From JBDGYW01 sp964580055 (GTDB lineage: Bacteria; Gemmatimonadota; Gemmatimonadetes; Gemmatimonadales; GWC2-71-9): DNA of 64,000 nt. The number at the start of each line of letters is the position of its first letter. Position 1 is the first letter of the stretch. A program made the position numbers and the translations under genes. Location: the NCBI GenBank assembly GCA_964580055.1, contig CAZOJI010000022.1, positions 9,645-73,644 on the forward strand. Reading direction: 5' to 3'. The notes below the pieces were generated by a model. That model was not told where the DNA came from and searched no databases. It saw nothing but the letters and a program-made list of their open reading frames with translations. Positions 26,096 to 34,481 of the stretch are shown here, piece after piece.

Positions 26096-26324
26096 TCGAG
26101 TGCCTCCATGGCGTGGCCTGCTAACGAGGCTCGATAACAAAACGGAACGGAAAGGAGTGCATGAATCGCAAAAATGCAGCAGCGCACACCGCTGCGCTAG
26201 AGCATGCAGAGGATAAGAGCACGAAATGACGACCTGATGATCGTTTGCCCCATGAGCGTGGGGCATCTATGAAGTAGCTGTTCTAATCTCCACTTGGAGA
26301 CGTTGGGCGACCACCCGGTAAGAG

Positions 26325-26540
26325 CTACTCTTCGGTTTCTTCCCACTCGAGCAGCCGTTCCCAGATCATGTCGGCATACTTCAGGAAACGCCGGTGTGCC
26401 GCCTCGATGTCGTCGTTTTCCATCACGGGCAGGCGCCCGTGCAGGCCGCGCACGTCGCCGAGAAGGTTGTTTACCCTCTCCCTGAGGACGTGATCTCTGC
26501 GGCGCTCCTCGTAAGGCGGTTCTCTTCGGCTCTCGGTCAT
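26325..26540 (-). CDS. Small charged helical protein, unknown function
   Basis: A 71-residue ORF after GGGGTGGCGA. Highly charged: basic N-terminal half (R-R-E-P-P-Y-E-E-R-R-R-D-H) and acidic C-terminus (W-E-E-T-E-E). No membrane segment and no motif that I recognise. It may be a genuine small protein; the codon pattern and ribosome-binding site are acceptable but not decisive. Confidence 0.45.
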   Translation of the reverse strand: MTESRREPPYEERRRDHVLRERVNNLLGDVRGLHGRLPVMENDDIEAAHRRFLKYADMIWERLLEWEETEE

Positions 26541-26642
26541 TCGCCACCCCGCGCTTCGTGCGGTTCAAGGCCGGCGCGTTCCAGGCAACTGCGCATGTAC
26601 GCGTGCACAGCCCGATCGTCTTCTACTGCGAAAACAGAGGGC

Positions 26643-26666
26643 ATCTGCCTGAGTATGGGCAGATGA
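26643..26666 (-). terminator. Hairpin downstream of the decayed ClC gene
   Basis: Inverted repeat CATCTGCC / GGCAGATG (8 bp, 8-base loop). Reading leftward it is followed by CCCTCTGTTTTC. It lies about 45 bases past the ClC stop and fits a terminator left over from that gene. Confidence 0.4.
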
Positions 26667-26711
26667 TCCAGGAAACTTTAGCCTTCTATGCTACTGGCGA
26701 CCCACCTGCGC

Positions 26712-27635
26712 TCACAGTGCCGCAAGCGCATCGACTGCCATCTCGGTACCCGCCACGATGAGCGTGTCGCCTTCACCCACTTTGGTGTCTGCTCTGGGCA
26801 TCACCAGTCGAGTATCTTGGATTTCGGATTTCCGCCTGCGCAGGAATATCACCTGTACGTTGTGATACGAACCAATCGCCAGATCTTTGAGGGTGCGGTC
26901 ACAGAACGAAAATGGTGCGGTGATTTCCCTTATCACATATCCATCGCCGATATCGACCTTACGCACTTCCCCGACGAGACTAATGGTGCTCGAGAGGCTG
27001 CCGGCCAGGTCGCGGCGCATATGCTCCTGGTTGCGGGCATTGATGACGTCATGCCGGTGAACGCTTCCAACTATCCGGTTGGTCCGCTTTGCATCGACTA
27101 CGGGCAACTCTTGTAGCTGACTGTCGCCGAACGCTCGCATCACCACGTCCAGGTCGTCATCCTCGGTGACGCGCGGCACCGACTCCTCCAACACGTCTCG
27201 GGCAACCAGGACGTGCTGCAGGGTGTCGTGCTGAAAGATCAACGTTCGGAGCTTTGTCAAGGACACACCTCCGAGGTAGCTGCCCTCTTCGTCCACCACA
27301 AAGAACTCGGAATGGTCGCCCCTGACGACGAGGTCGAGGCCCCGCAGGCGCAATTTCAGAGTGTAGATCGAGTCGCGCCGCAGCCTGGTCGCCACCAGAG
27401 TACTCACAACGCACGCCGCCATCAGCGGCGGTATGATGTGGTAGTCGCCCGTGAGCTCGAAGATGATGATGATTGCCGTGATCGGTGCATGGGTCGCTGC
27501 GGCGACAACCGCTCCTATCTTTGCGATCAACAGGACGTCCAACAGAGCTGCCAGCAACGCGCCGCTGAGTGCCGCGTTTATGGTTCAGTAACCGACACCG
27601 AATACCTGCGAAAGCCACACGCCGACCAGGGTGCG
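26712..27635 (-). pseudogene. Decayed ClC-type chloride channel with CBS and TrkA-C domains
   Basis: The surviving frame (281 codons from 27557) holds the C-terminal ClC piece V-A-A-A-T-H-A-P-I-T-A-I-I-I-I-F-E-L-T-G-D-Y, two CBS motifs and a TrkA-C-like end. Three lesions are visible. First, a TGA (27585-27587) interrupts what should read G-V-G-Y-x-T-I-N-A-A-L-S-G, with the matching residues V-G-V-W-L-S-Q-V-F-G-V-G-Y in the same frame upstream of it. Second, roughly 60 residues between L-L-I-A-K and I-G-A-V-V are missing, including the G-S-G-G selectivity-filter segment found in ClC proteins. Third, everything 5' of about 27635 is gone and that DNA now precedes the DUF2141 gene. It cannot encode a working channel. 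Confidence 0.82.
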
Positions 27636-27768
27636 CAACTGCGATGCGGAGAGGCGCAGCACCTGCCCGATTGTCAAGCCAAGCACCGTACGGCGCTTGC
27701 CAACGTTATGTTCTCGCTTAAGACTTAAGAGGCCCGCGAACTCAGTCCACGAGCATCGGAGTGCCGCT

Positions 27769-28248
27769 GTGAAAACGGTCACGAATGTCACCCTGCCTCT
27801 GGTGCTCGCGGTAGCTGCCTGTTCGGGTACCCCGGAAGCATCGAGCCACCGTGTTGAGCCCGCCCCGCCAGGATCCGGAAGCCTCGCAATCGAGGTAGCT
27901 GGCCTGAGAAACAACGACGGCAGCGTCAGCGTGAGCCTGTTCCGTTCTGCGCAGGGATTCCCTCAGGACACCGCCCTGGTCTTTAGATCCGCCACGATTG
28001 GGTTGGCGGAAAACCCCGATGCCGTTGTTCGCATCCAGGACTTGGATTTCGGCGACTACGCAGTCTCCGTATTGCATGATGAAAACGCCAACCGAGAGTT
28101 GGACACGAGTTTCTTGGGTATGCCGACTGAAGGCTTCGGCTTCTCCAACAATCCGCGGATCGGGTTTGGTGCTCCATCGTTCGAATCCTGCAGGTTCAGG
28201 TTCGCAGCCACGGAACTGACACTGCGGGTACAGATGCGGTACTTCTAA
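27769..28248 (+). CDS. DUF2141 lipoprotein at the head of the carotenoid genes
   Basis: A 159-residue protein from GTG 27769 with a short lipobox signal (L-A-V-A-A-C). The mature part reads L-A-I-E-V-A-G-L-R-N-N-D-G-S-V-S-V-S-L, then F-G-D-Y-A-V-S-V-L-H-D-E-N-A-N and G-F-G-F-S-N-N-P, the strongly conserved DUF2141 blocks. The fold is a small beta-sandwich; function unknown. The stop lies 11 bases before crtY, so it is very probably the first gene of the crtYIB operon, and a role in handling or placing carotenoid at the envelope is an inference from position only. Confidence 0.85.
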   Translation: MKTVTNVTLPLVLAVAACSGTPEASSHRVEPAPPGSGSLAIEVAGLRNNDGSVSVSLFRSAQGFPQDTALVFRSATIGLAENPDAVVRIQDLDFGDYAVSVLHDENANRELDTSFLGMPTEGFGFSNNPRIGFGAPSFESCRFRFAATELTLRVQMRYF

Positions 28249-28259
28249 CCGCCGGAGGT

Positions 28260-29411
28260 ATGGTGCAGACTGACCTCGTACTGGTGGGTGGAGGACTGGC
28301 AAACAGCCTGCTCGCTTATCGTCTGTCGCAGGTAAAGCCGGACCTGCGGGTTCTGGTCGTTGAGAGAGAATCTCACCTCGGCGGCGAGCATACATGGTCT
28401 TTCAATTCGACCGACCTGACCGAAGAGCAACACAACTGGATCGCGCCCTTCGTCGAGTACAGCTGGCCCGGTTACGAGGTACGATTCCCCGCTTACCGCC
28501 GGTGGATAGACAGCGGATACCACACCATCACGACTGCCCGGTTGCATGATGTCGTTGCTCCGGCCCTGGGTGATCGGGTGCTGTTGAACACTGAAGTAGA
28601 GTCTATGGCGCCCCATGAGATCACGACAACAGATGGACGGCGCATCGCGGCCGGTTCCGTGATAGACGGACGCGGCCCCATGGACAGCCCCAACCTCGCC
28701 GTACGCTATCAGAAATTCGTGGGTCAGGTGGTGCGGCTCGATCGACCGCACGGCCTGAGCGGACCCATCCTCATGGATGCCACCGTCGACCAGATCGACG
28801 GCTACCGCTTCATCTACGTATTACCGTTCGCGGACCAGGAGGCGCTGATAGAGGACACGCGATACAGCGACACGGAGAAACTCGACCGGGACGAATTGGT
28901 AGCGGAGATTCACCGCTATGCAGACGACCAGGGTTGGGGGAAGGGCGAAGTGCTGCGCGAGGAAGAGGGAGTGCTGCCCCTGGCGCTGTCCGGCGACATC
29001 CGGGAGTTTTGGGAGGAAGAACCGGTTGGAGTGGCCAGATCCGGCCTTCGTGCGGCTCTTTTCCACCCAACGACGAGCTACTCGTTCCCGAACTCGGTTC
29101 GCCTGGCGGAGCAACTGAGCCCGTTGCTGCCAATGGATGACGGCACTTTGTTTGACTGCGTGAAACGGAGATCTGTTCACCACTGGCGCCACACCCGCTT
29201 CTTCCGCATGCTGAATCGGATGCTGTTCCTGGCGGCGGAGCCACATAGGCGGTTGCGGGTGTTCCAACGCTTCTACACGCTTCGCGAACCGCTTATCGAG
29301 CGATTCTATGCAGGCAACCTCAACAATTCCGACCGGATGAGGCTTCTGGTCGGCCGTCCCCCGGTGCCCGTCGGTCGCGCGATATCGGCGATACTCTCTT
29401 CGGGCCGATAG
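28260..29411 (+). CDS. crtY: Lycopene beta-cyclase (CrtY type)
   Basis: The 383-residue flavoprotein starts at ATG 28260 after CCGGAGGT. Dinucleotide-binding motif V-L-V-G-G-G-L-A-N-S-L-L-A is at residues 7-19, followed by the CrtY markers H-L-G-G-E-H-T-W-S-F near residue 45, I-D-G-R-G-P near 140, and F-H-P-T-T-S-Y-S-F-P near 270. It converts the psi ends of lycopene to beta rings, giving beta-carotene. It stands between DUF2141 and crtI, 46 bases from the latter. Confidence 0.94.
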   Translation: MVQTDLVLVGGGLANSLLAYRLSQVKPDLRVLVVERESHLGGEHTWSFNSTDLTEEQHNWIAPFVEYSWPGYEVRFPAYRRWIDSGYHTITTARLHDVVAPALGDRVLLNTEVESMAPHEITTTDGRRIAAGSVIDGRGPMDSPNLAVRYQKFVGQVVRLDRPHGLSGPILMDATVDQIDGYRFIYVLPFADQEALIEDTRYSDTEKLDRDELVAEIHRYADDQGWGKGEVLREEEGVLPLALSGDIREFWEEEPVGVARSGLRAALFHPTTSYSFPNSVRLAEQLSPLLPMDDGTLFDCVKRRSVHHWRHTRFFRMLNRMLFLAAEPHRRLRVFQRFYTLREPLIERFYAGNLNNSDRMRLLVGRPPVPVGRAISAILSSGR

Positions 29412-29457
29412 GCACCATTCGTGATCGCGAACGAAGCAGTAACGTGAAGGAGGACCG

Positions 29458-30966
29458 ATGACACAGTCTCGCGCCGTCGTGATAGGCAGCGGTTTCGGCG
29501 GTATGGCACTAGCGGTGAGGCTTCAGGCTGCTGGCGTGCAAACCACGATCGTCGAGAAGAGAGACAAGCCTGGAGGCAGGGCATACGTGTACGAGGATGA
29601 GGGATACACGTTCGATGCCGGCCCGACCGTGCTCACAGCACCCAATGCCATAGGGGAGTTGTTCCAGTTGGCTGGGCGCGACATGAGCGAATACGTCGAG
29701 CTGTTACCCGTGATGCCGTTCTACAGGCTCTGTTGGGAGGACGGATATAGCTTCGACTACAGCAACGACCTCGAAGCGACCAATGCCCAGATAGCACAGA
29801 AGAGCCCTCAGGATGTGGACGGCTACGCAGACTTCTTGAAGTACGCCGAGGAAGTATTTCAGCGAGGATACGTGGAACTCGCGCACGAACCGTTCCTCGA
29901 CTTCTGGAGCATGATCAGAGTATCGCCCCAACTAATGCGACTGCAGAGCTACCGCAGTGTCCACAGCATGGTTTCCAAATTCATCAGCGATCCGCAACTG
30001 CGCCAGGTGTACAGCTTCCACTCTTTGCTCGTAGGCGGCAATCCTTTCAGGACATCTTCCATATACACACTCATTCATGTCCTCGAGCGCAAATGGGGCG
30101 TGTTCTTTCCACGGGGAGGTACCGGGGCGCTCGTGCAGGCGCTGGTGAAGCTGTTCACCGACTTGGGTGGCGAGATCAGGTTGGGAGCGCCCGTGGAGAG
30201 GATTCTCACCCAGAACGGCCGCGTCACCGGGGTCGCGGCGGCGGACGATTGGAGTACCGATGCGGACGTCGTTGCCAGCAACGCCGATGTGGTTCACACT
30301 TATCGCCGCTTACTGGAACGCGAGCCTCGAGCGGATGCCGCCACGCGTAACCTGCTGCGCAAGCGATTCAGCATGTCTCTGTTCGTGATCTACTTCGGCA
30401 CAAAGACGCGCCATCCCAACCTCGCACACCACAGCGTCTTGTTCGGCCCTCGCTACAGAGGCCTGCTCGACGACATTTTCGAGCGCGGCGTTCTTTCGGA
30501 CGATTTTTCACTCTATCTGCACACGCCCACCATTACCGACAGTTCGTTGGCGCCTCCGGGCGGCGAAGCTTTCTACGTGCTCTCACCGGTGCCGCACCTC
30601 GGCAACGCGGACATCGATTGGGAGGTGGAAGGACCTCGTTACAGAGATCGCATCTTCGAGTATCTGGAACAGCGTTACGTTCCCAACCTGAGCCGGGATC
30701 TCGTAACCTCCCGCATTTTCACGCCGGCCGACTTCGCGACGGTTCTGAATGCGCATCATGGGTCAGCTTTTTCTCTGGAACCGGTTCTCACGCAAAGCGC
30801 CTGGTTCCGTGTGCATAACCGCGATTCCCGTATAGGGGGCCTGTACTTCGTGGGAGCAGGAACACACCCAGGTGCCGGCGTCCCTGGCGTCGTAGCCTCC
30901 GCCAGGGCGACGGGGGATCTCATCCTTGGTGATCTGGGTGTTCCGCGCGGCGCCAAGGCAGGTTGA
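29458..30966 (+). CDS. crtI: Phytoene desaturase
   Basis: The 502-residue FAD enzyme starts at ATG 29458 behind GAAGGAGGACCG. N-terminal V-I-G-S-G-F-G-G-M-A-L-A binds FAD, P-G-G-R-A-Y-V-Y and F-D-A-G-P-T-V follow as in CrtI enzymes, and the C-terminal G-A-G-T-H-P-G-A-G-V-P-G-V is the classical carotenoid-desaturase signature. It converts phytoene to lycopene in several dehydrogenation steps. The full-length CrtI size and clean motifs suggest an active enzyme. It is followed by crtB after 12 bases. Confidence 0.96.
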   Translation: MTQSRAVVIGSGFGGMALAVRLQAAGVQTTIVEKRDKPGGRAYVYEDEGYTFDAGPTVLTAPNAIGELFQLAGRDMSEYVELLPVMPFYRLCWEDGYSFDYSNDLEATNAQIAQKSPQDVDGYADFLKYAEEVFQRGYVELAHEPFLDFWSMIRVSPQLMRLQSYRSVHSMVSKFISDPQLRQVYSFHSLLVGGNPFRTSSIYTLIHVLERKWGVFFPRGGTGALVQALVKLFTDLGGEIRLGAPVERILTQNGRVTGVAAADDWSTDADVVASNADVVHTYRRLLEREPRADAATRNLLRKRFSMSLFVIYFGTKTRHPNLAHHSVLFGPRYRGLLDDIFERGVLSDDFSLYLHTPTITDSSLAPPGGEAFYVLSPVPHLGNADIDWEVEGPRYRDRIFEYLEQRYVPNLSRDLVTSRIFTPADFATVLNAHHGSAFSLEPVLTQSAWFRVHNRDSRIGGLYFVGAGTHPGAGVPGVVASARATGDLILGDLGVPRGAKAG

Positions 30967-30978
30967 GCAGCAGGACTC

Positions 30979-31920
30979 GTGAAGGAACTCGGCGAGTACA
31001 GCAAGACGGCGATCGCCAAAGGCTCCAAGAGCTTTTCGGCGGCCGCTCGGCTATTGGACCGCAGGAGTCGACAAAGTGCGCAGATGCTGTACGCATGGTG
31101 CCGCTATTGTGACGATCAGATCGATTCGCAGCAAGATGGCTTTGCGGCAGTAGCAGGATCGTCAACCGCAAGCTCTACTCTAGAATTCCTGCGTTTCGAA
31201 ACGCGGCGGGCGCTCGCCGGGGAAAGCGTTGAGCATGATGCGTTTATCGCGCTTCAACGAGTGGTGAAAGCGCACGGTATCCCGGATCGCTACCCGAATG
31301 AGCTGCTCGACGGCTTCGCGATGGACGTCGAGCAGCATGAGTGTCAGCGGCTCGAAGACACTCTGCTGTACTGCCATCGGGTGGCGGGGGTCGTCGGAGT
31401 GATGATGGCCTACGTAATGGGAGTGAGAGGCGGGGACGCCCTGTTTCGAGCTGCCGATCTGGGGATCGCGTTCCAGCTCACGAACATTGCCCGGGACGTC
31501 ATGGACGATGCCCGCATGGGCCGCGTTTACCTGCCCGCCGAGTGGCTGGAAGCGGCCCGAGTGCCGCCCGACGAAGTCCAGAACGCACGACATCGGGCTG
31601 GAGTGTTCCAGGTAGTCGAGCGCCTCCTAACCGAAGCAGATCGTTACTACGATTCCTCTGTGGAAGGACTGACGAGCCTAGGGTGGCGCGCGGCCTGGGG
31701 GATCGCTACGGCACGGCATGTCTACCGCGACATTGGCATGCTCGTGATCAAGCGAGGCGCCAAAGCGTGGGATAGTCGAACCGTTGCAGGCAGCGGACGA
31801 AAGATCTACGGAGTTTGGTGCGGGCTTGTGCGTTCGCTCTACACTCACTCAGTCGGTCGCCTGCGGCCGCCGAAACAGAGGGGCGATCTCTGGACCGGAC
31901 TCGCCCAGGACCAGCTCTAG
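30979..31920 (+). CDS. crtB: Phytoene synthase
   Basis: The 313-residue protein starts at GTG 30979. It carries both Asp-rich motifs of squalene/phytoene synthases, Y-C-D-D-Q-I-D (about 37-43) and D-V-M-D-D (near 174, in N-I-A-R-D-V-M-D-D-A), plus Y-A-W-C-R and Y-L-P. It condenses two geranylgeranyl diphosphates to phytoene, supplied by the crtE product encoded in the opposite operon. Its stop shares the palindromic CTAG (31917-31920) with the crtZ stop on the other strand. Confidence 0.95.
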   Translation: MKELGEYSKTAIAKGSKSFSAAARLLDRRSRQSAQMLYAWCRYCDDQIDSQQDGFAAVAGSSTASSTLEFLRFETRRALAGESVEHDAFIALQRVVKAHGIPDRYPNELLDGFAMDVEQHECQRLEDTLLYCHRVAGVVGVMMAYVMGVRGGDALFRAADLGIAFQLTNIARDVMDDARMGRVYLPAEWLEAARVPPDEVQNARHRAGVFQVVERLLTEADRYYDSSVEGLTSLGWRAAWGIATARHVYRDIGMLVIKRGAKAWDSRTVAGSGRKIYGVWCGLVRSLYTHSVGRLRPPKQRGDLWTGLAQDQL

Positions 31921-32387
31921 CTTGCCTTGGCCTGGATCCTCTTGCGTTCCTGTTTGAGTTTCTCGATCGCGGGAGCATAGACAAAACCGAAACTCACCGC
32001 CCCCTCTCTGCCCTTCGTCGCATGATGCATGTGATGGGCCTGCACCACCCGCCTCAAATACCCCTGCTTCGGCAGGTAACGATGGGGAATGCGCCTGTGT
32101 ACCAGCACGTCGTGAAACAGGAAGTACACGAAACCGTACGCCGTCATGCCGAGCCCGATCCACAGCAGGGGATCGTAGAAATTCACGCCCAGGTAGATCA
32201 ACGCGATTGAAGGTACTGCGAAGAAAACGGCGAACAGATCGTTCTTCTCCAAGCGATCGTGCTTGGCCACGTGATGGGACTCGTGAAGCGACCAGAGGAA
32301 TCCGTGCATCACGTACTTGTGAGTGTAGTACGCGACCGCCTCCATACCGGCGAGGGCAGCGAAGAAGAGCAGTGAGTTCACCAGCAT
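31917..32387 (-). CDS. crtZ: Beta-carotene hydroxylase
   Basis: A 156-residue membrane di-iron enzyme. All four histidine clusters of the CrtZ/fatty-acid-hydroxylase family are present: H-K-Y-V-M-H, H-E-S-H-H, F-H-D-V-L-V-H-R-R and H-H-M-H-H, set between hydrophobic helices. It adds 3-hydroxyl groups to beta-ionone rings, so with crtE, B, I and Y the pathway should reach zeaxanthin. It is the last gene of the leftward run crtE-ABC ATPase-ABC permease-crtZ and meets crtB tail to tail. Confidence 0.95.
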   Translation of the reverse strand: MLVNSLLFFAALAGMEAVAYYTHKYVMHGFLWSLHESHHVAKHDRLEKNDLFAVFFAVPSIALIYLGVNFYDPLLWIGLGMTAYGFVYFLFHDVLVHRRIPHRYLPKQGYLRRVVQAHHMHHATKGREGAVSFGFVYAPAIEKLKQERKRIQAKAS

Positions 32388-32423
32388 ATTACCGCTTTCA
32401 GTGTACCGTAGTGCCGAGCCATT

Positions 32424-33527
32424 TCAAAGTGCCACCAGGCGGCGGGTGAGTCTCTGAGCGATGGCGAGCCCAGCGATCGCGGTGACCACGAGCAGCCCTA
32501 CGGGAATCAGCAGCGCTGTAACAGCTTCATCTCTCCAGAATATCGACGTGTAGGCCTCGAGCGCCCAGGCATTGGGTGTGAGCCATCCCACGTCTTGTAG
32601 CACGCGCGGCATCAGGAAGCGCGGAACCATGCTACCGCCGAGTGCGGAGAGGATCAGCACCGCGATATTGGCAAACGTCTGAGCCTGCTGCCGGGTCGAA
32701 AACGACGTAGTGATGGCGAGTGCGAGGGCGGCTGATGCGCCTGCCGCAGCGAGCGTAGTCAGGGTCCATTGCCACCAATGTCCCGGCAGATCGACACCGT
32801 GAGCCAGCCACGCGACCAGGAATATGACCAGCACCTGAACGAATCCCTGCGTTACCAGATACAAGAACTTGCCGTTCACCAGCACCACCGTTGTACCAGG
32901 CCCCGCGACTACCCGCTCGAGTATTCCGGTCTCCCGCTCCTCGAACAACGTGACCGCCCCGTGCACGGAAGAGAGCAACAGAAACAGCACTGCAACCGCG
33001 CCGGCAGAGTAGGCGATGTTGTTGAGGCCGGCGGATTGGCCCGCCACGTTCTCCTCCTCGACGAGGGGAGTGATCGCGGCAAATGCACCCAGGGATGTCC
33101 GCGCATAGGTTCGTTGCACCTGCCCTGTCAACATGCTCGTAGCGACACCGCGCGAAGGGTCGCTCACGATCGTGAAGGGAACCTGCCGCTCACCCTGCCC
33201 GCCGGCTGACCGGTCCGATGCTCGGATCACCAAGCCGGCGTCTGCGGTGCCACGGCGCACCAGCCTCCTGACTTCGTCGGCGGAAAACACCCCGTCCATC
33301 ACGTCCAGATTGGCGCTGTCCCGTAACACGCCGATCAGCCGTTCAGACCAGTCGTTTTCCCTCGCGTCGGCTATCGCCACTCGCGGGCGGAAGTTCTCGC
33401 CGCTGGTGGCAGCGAATATGGAGGCGAATATGAGAAAGAAGACCGCGGGCACGAAGAAGCTCATGGCCAAGGCACCGCGATCCCGCAGCAGGCCCAAAAG
33501 CATCACGCGAAAGATCGCAGCGCTCAC
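32424..33527 (-). CDS. ABC-2 type transporter permease within the carotenoid genes
   Basis: The 367-residue protein has one N-terminal membrane helix (about 18-40), a large extracytoplasmic loop (about 45-170) and about five C-terminal helices, the ABC-2/DrrB-YhfI plan, with the conserved E-R-E-T-G-I-L-E-R near residue 205. Its start overlaps the ATPase stop by four bases, so the two subunits are translationally coupled. Exporters of this type move drugs, lipids or polysaccharide. Position between crtE and crtZ suggests the cargo could be a carotenoid or carotenoid derivative, but nothing in the sequence proves this. Confidence 0.9.
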   Translation of the reverse strand: MSAAIFRVMLLGLLRDRGALAMSFFVPAVFFLIFASIFAATSGENFRPRVAIADARENDWSERLIGVLRDSANLDVMDGVFSADEVRRLVRRGTADAGLVIRASDRSAGGQGERQVPFTIVSDPSRGVATSMLTGQVQRTYARTSLGAFAAITPLVEEENVAGQSAGLNNIAYSAGAVAVLFLLLSSVHGAVTLFEERETGILERVVAGPGTTVVLVNGKFLYLVTQGFVQVLVIFLVAWLAHGVDLPGHWWQWTLTTLAAAGASAALALAITTSFSTRQQAQTFANIAVLILSALGGSMVPRFLMPRVLQDVGWLTPNAWALEAYTSIFWRDEAVTALLIPVGLLVVTAIAGLAIAQRLTRRLVAL

Positions 33528-34471
33528 TGCTGCAAATCGCTTCCGGTGAGATGGAAGAACACGCCTCTCAAGCCTGGTTCTCTTACACGGACCTCGTCGA
33601 CAGACAGTCCCGCGGCCGACGCGTCGCTTCCCAGAGCAGACACCTGCTTGAAGCCTCCTGTCAACCGACCGGTCCAGGCGGTACCGCCTTCGACCCGCGC
33701 CAGGCCTTGGCTTTCGAGAAACTGGACTCCCTGCGCATCCGGCTCTCGCGACAGGGTAAGTATCAGCTCCTTTGCCTCTCCGAATGCATCGAGCACCAGT
33801 GACTCCGGGTCACCTTCCGCAAGGACACGGCCATTCGCGATTACGGCGACGCGGTCGGCCAGTTCCTCAGCCTGTTCGAGGTCGTGAGTAGTGAGCAGTA
33901 TGGCCAATCCTTTGCGTCGAAGGTCGCGCAGCTGGTCATGAATGCCCTCGCGCGCCATCAGATCCACTCCGACCGTGGGTTCGTCCAGCAATAGCAGCCG
34001 CGGCTGGTGTAGCGTTCCCGCCGCGATGTTGAGACGCCGCTGCATGCCACCCGACAGATTCGCCGTGAGTTCGTTCGCACGATCAGTGAGCGACATCAAA
34101 CTGAGAGCACGCGTCACAGCAGCTGGGATCTCTCGTGCCGGTACCCCACTGAGACGCCCCAACACCTCCAGGTTCTCGCGTGCAGTGAGATGTTCGTAAA
34201 GAGCAATGGTCTGCGGCACCAGCCCAAACAGACCTCGGACTGACCCGTCCGCATGAACGTCTCTACCGAGAATGCGGATGCCGCCGGAATCGAGATGAAT
34301 GCGTCCCGATATGGCTTTGATCAGAGTCGTCTTGCCCGCACCGTTGTGACCTATGAGCGCGAGTATCTCTCCTGCACCGATTTCCAGATCGACGCCGTCG
34401 AGTGCCACGTTCGAGCCGAATCGTTTCGTCGCTGCCGCGACACTGAGGACTCCGTCGACGGAAGAGGTCAA
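33524..34471 (-). CDS. ABC transporter ATP-binding protein within the carotenoid genes
   Basis: About 315 residues. The open frame runs further 5' through crtE, but homology starts around 34460; the only nearby start is TTG 34471, ten bases after the crtE stop, and its ribosome-binding site is weak. Walker A G-H-N-G-A-G-K-T-T, Q-loop Q-T-I-A-L-Y-E-H-L-T, signature L-S-G-G-M-Q-R-R, Walker B L-L-L-L-D-E-P-T and the switch His (T-T-H-D) are all intact. It is the DrrA/CcmA-like partner of the permease. The C-terminal ~80 residues form the usual regulatory extension. Confidence 0.9.
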   Translation of the reverse strand: MTSSVDGVLSVAAATKRFGSNVALDGVDLEIGAGEILALIGHNGAGKTTLIKAISGRIHLDSGGIRILGRDVHADGSVRGLFGLVPQTIALYEHLTARENLEVLGRLSGVPAREIPAAVTRALSLMSLTDRANELTANLSGGMQRRLNIAAGTLHQPRLLLLDEPTVGVDLMAREGIHDQLRDLRRKGLAILLTTHDLEQAEELADRVAVIANGRVLAEGDPESLVLDAFGEAKELILTLSREPDAQGVQFLESQGLARVEGGTAWTGRLTGGFKQVSALGSDASAAGLSVDEVRVREPGLRGVFFHLTGSDLQQ

Positions 34472-34481
34472 AACTCGGGTG

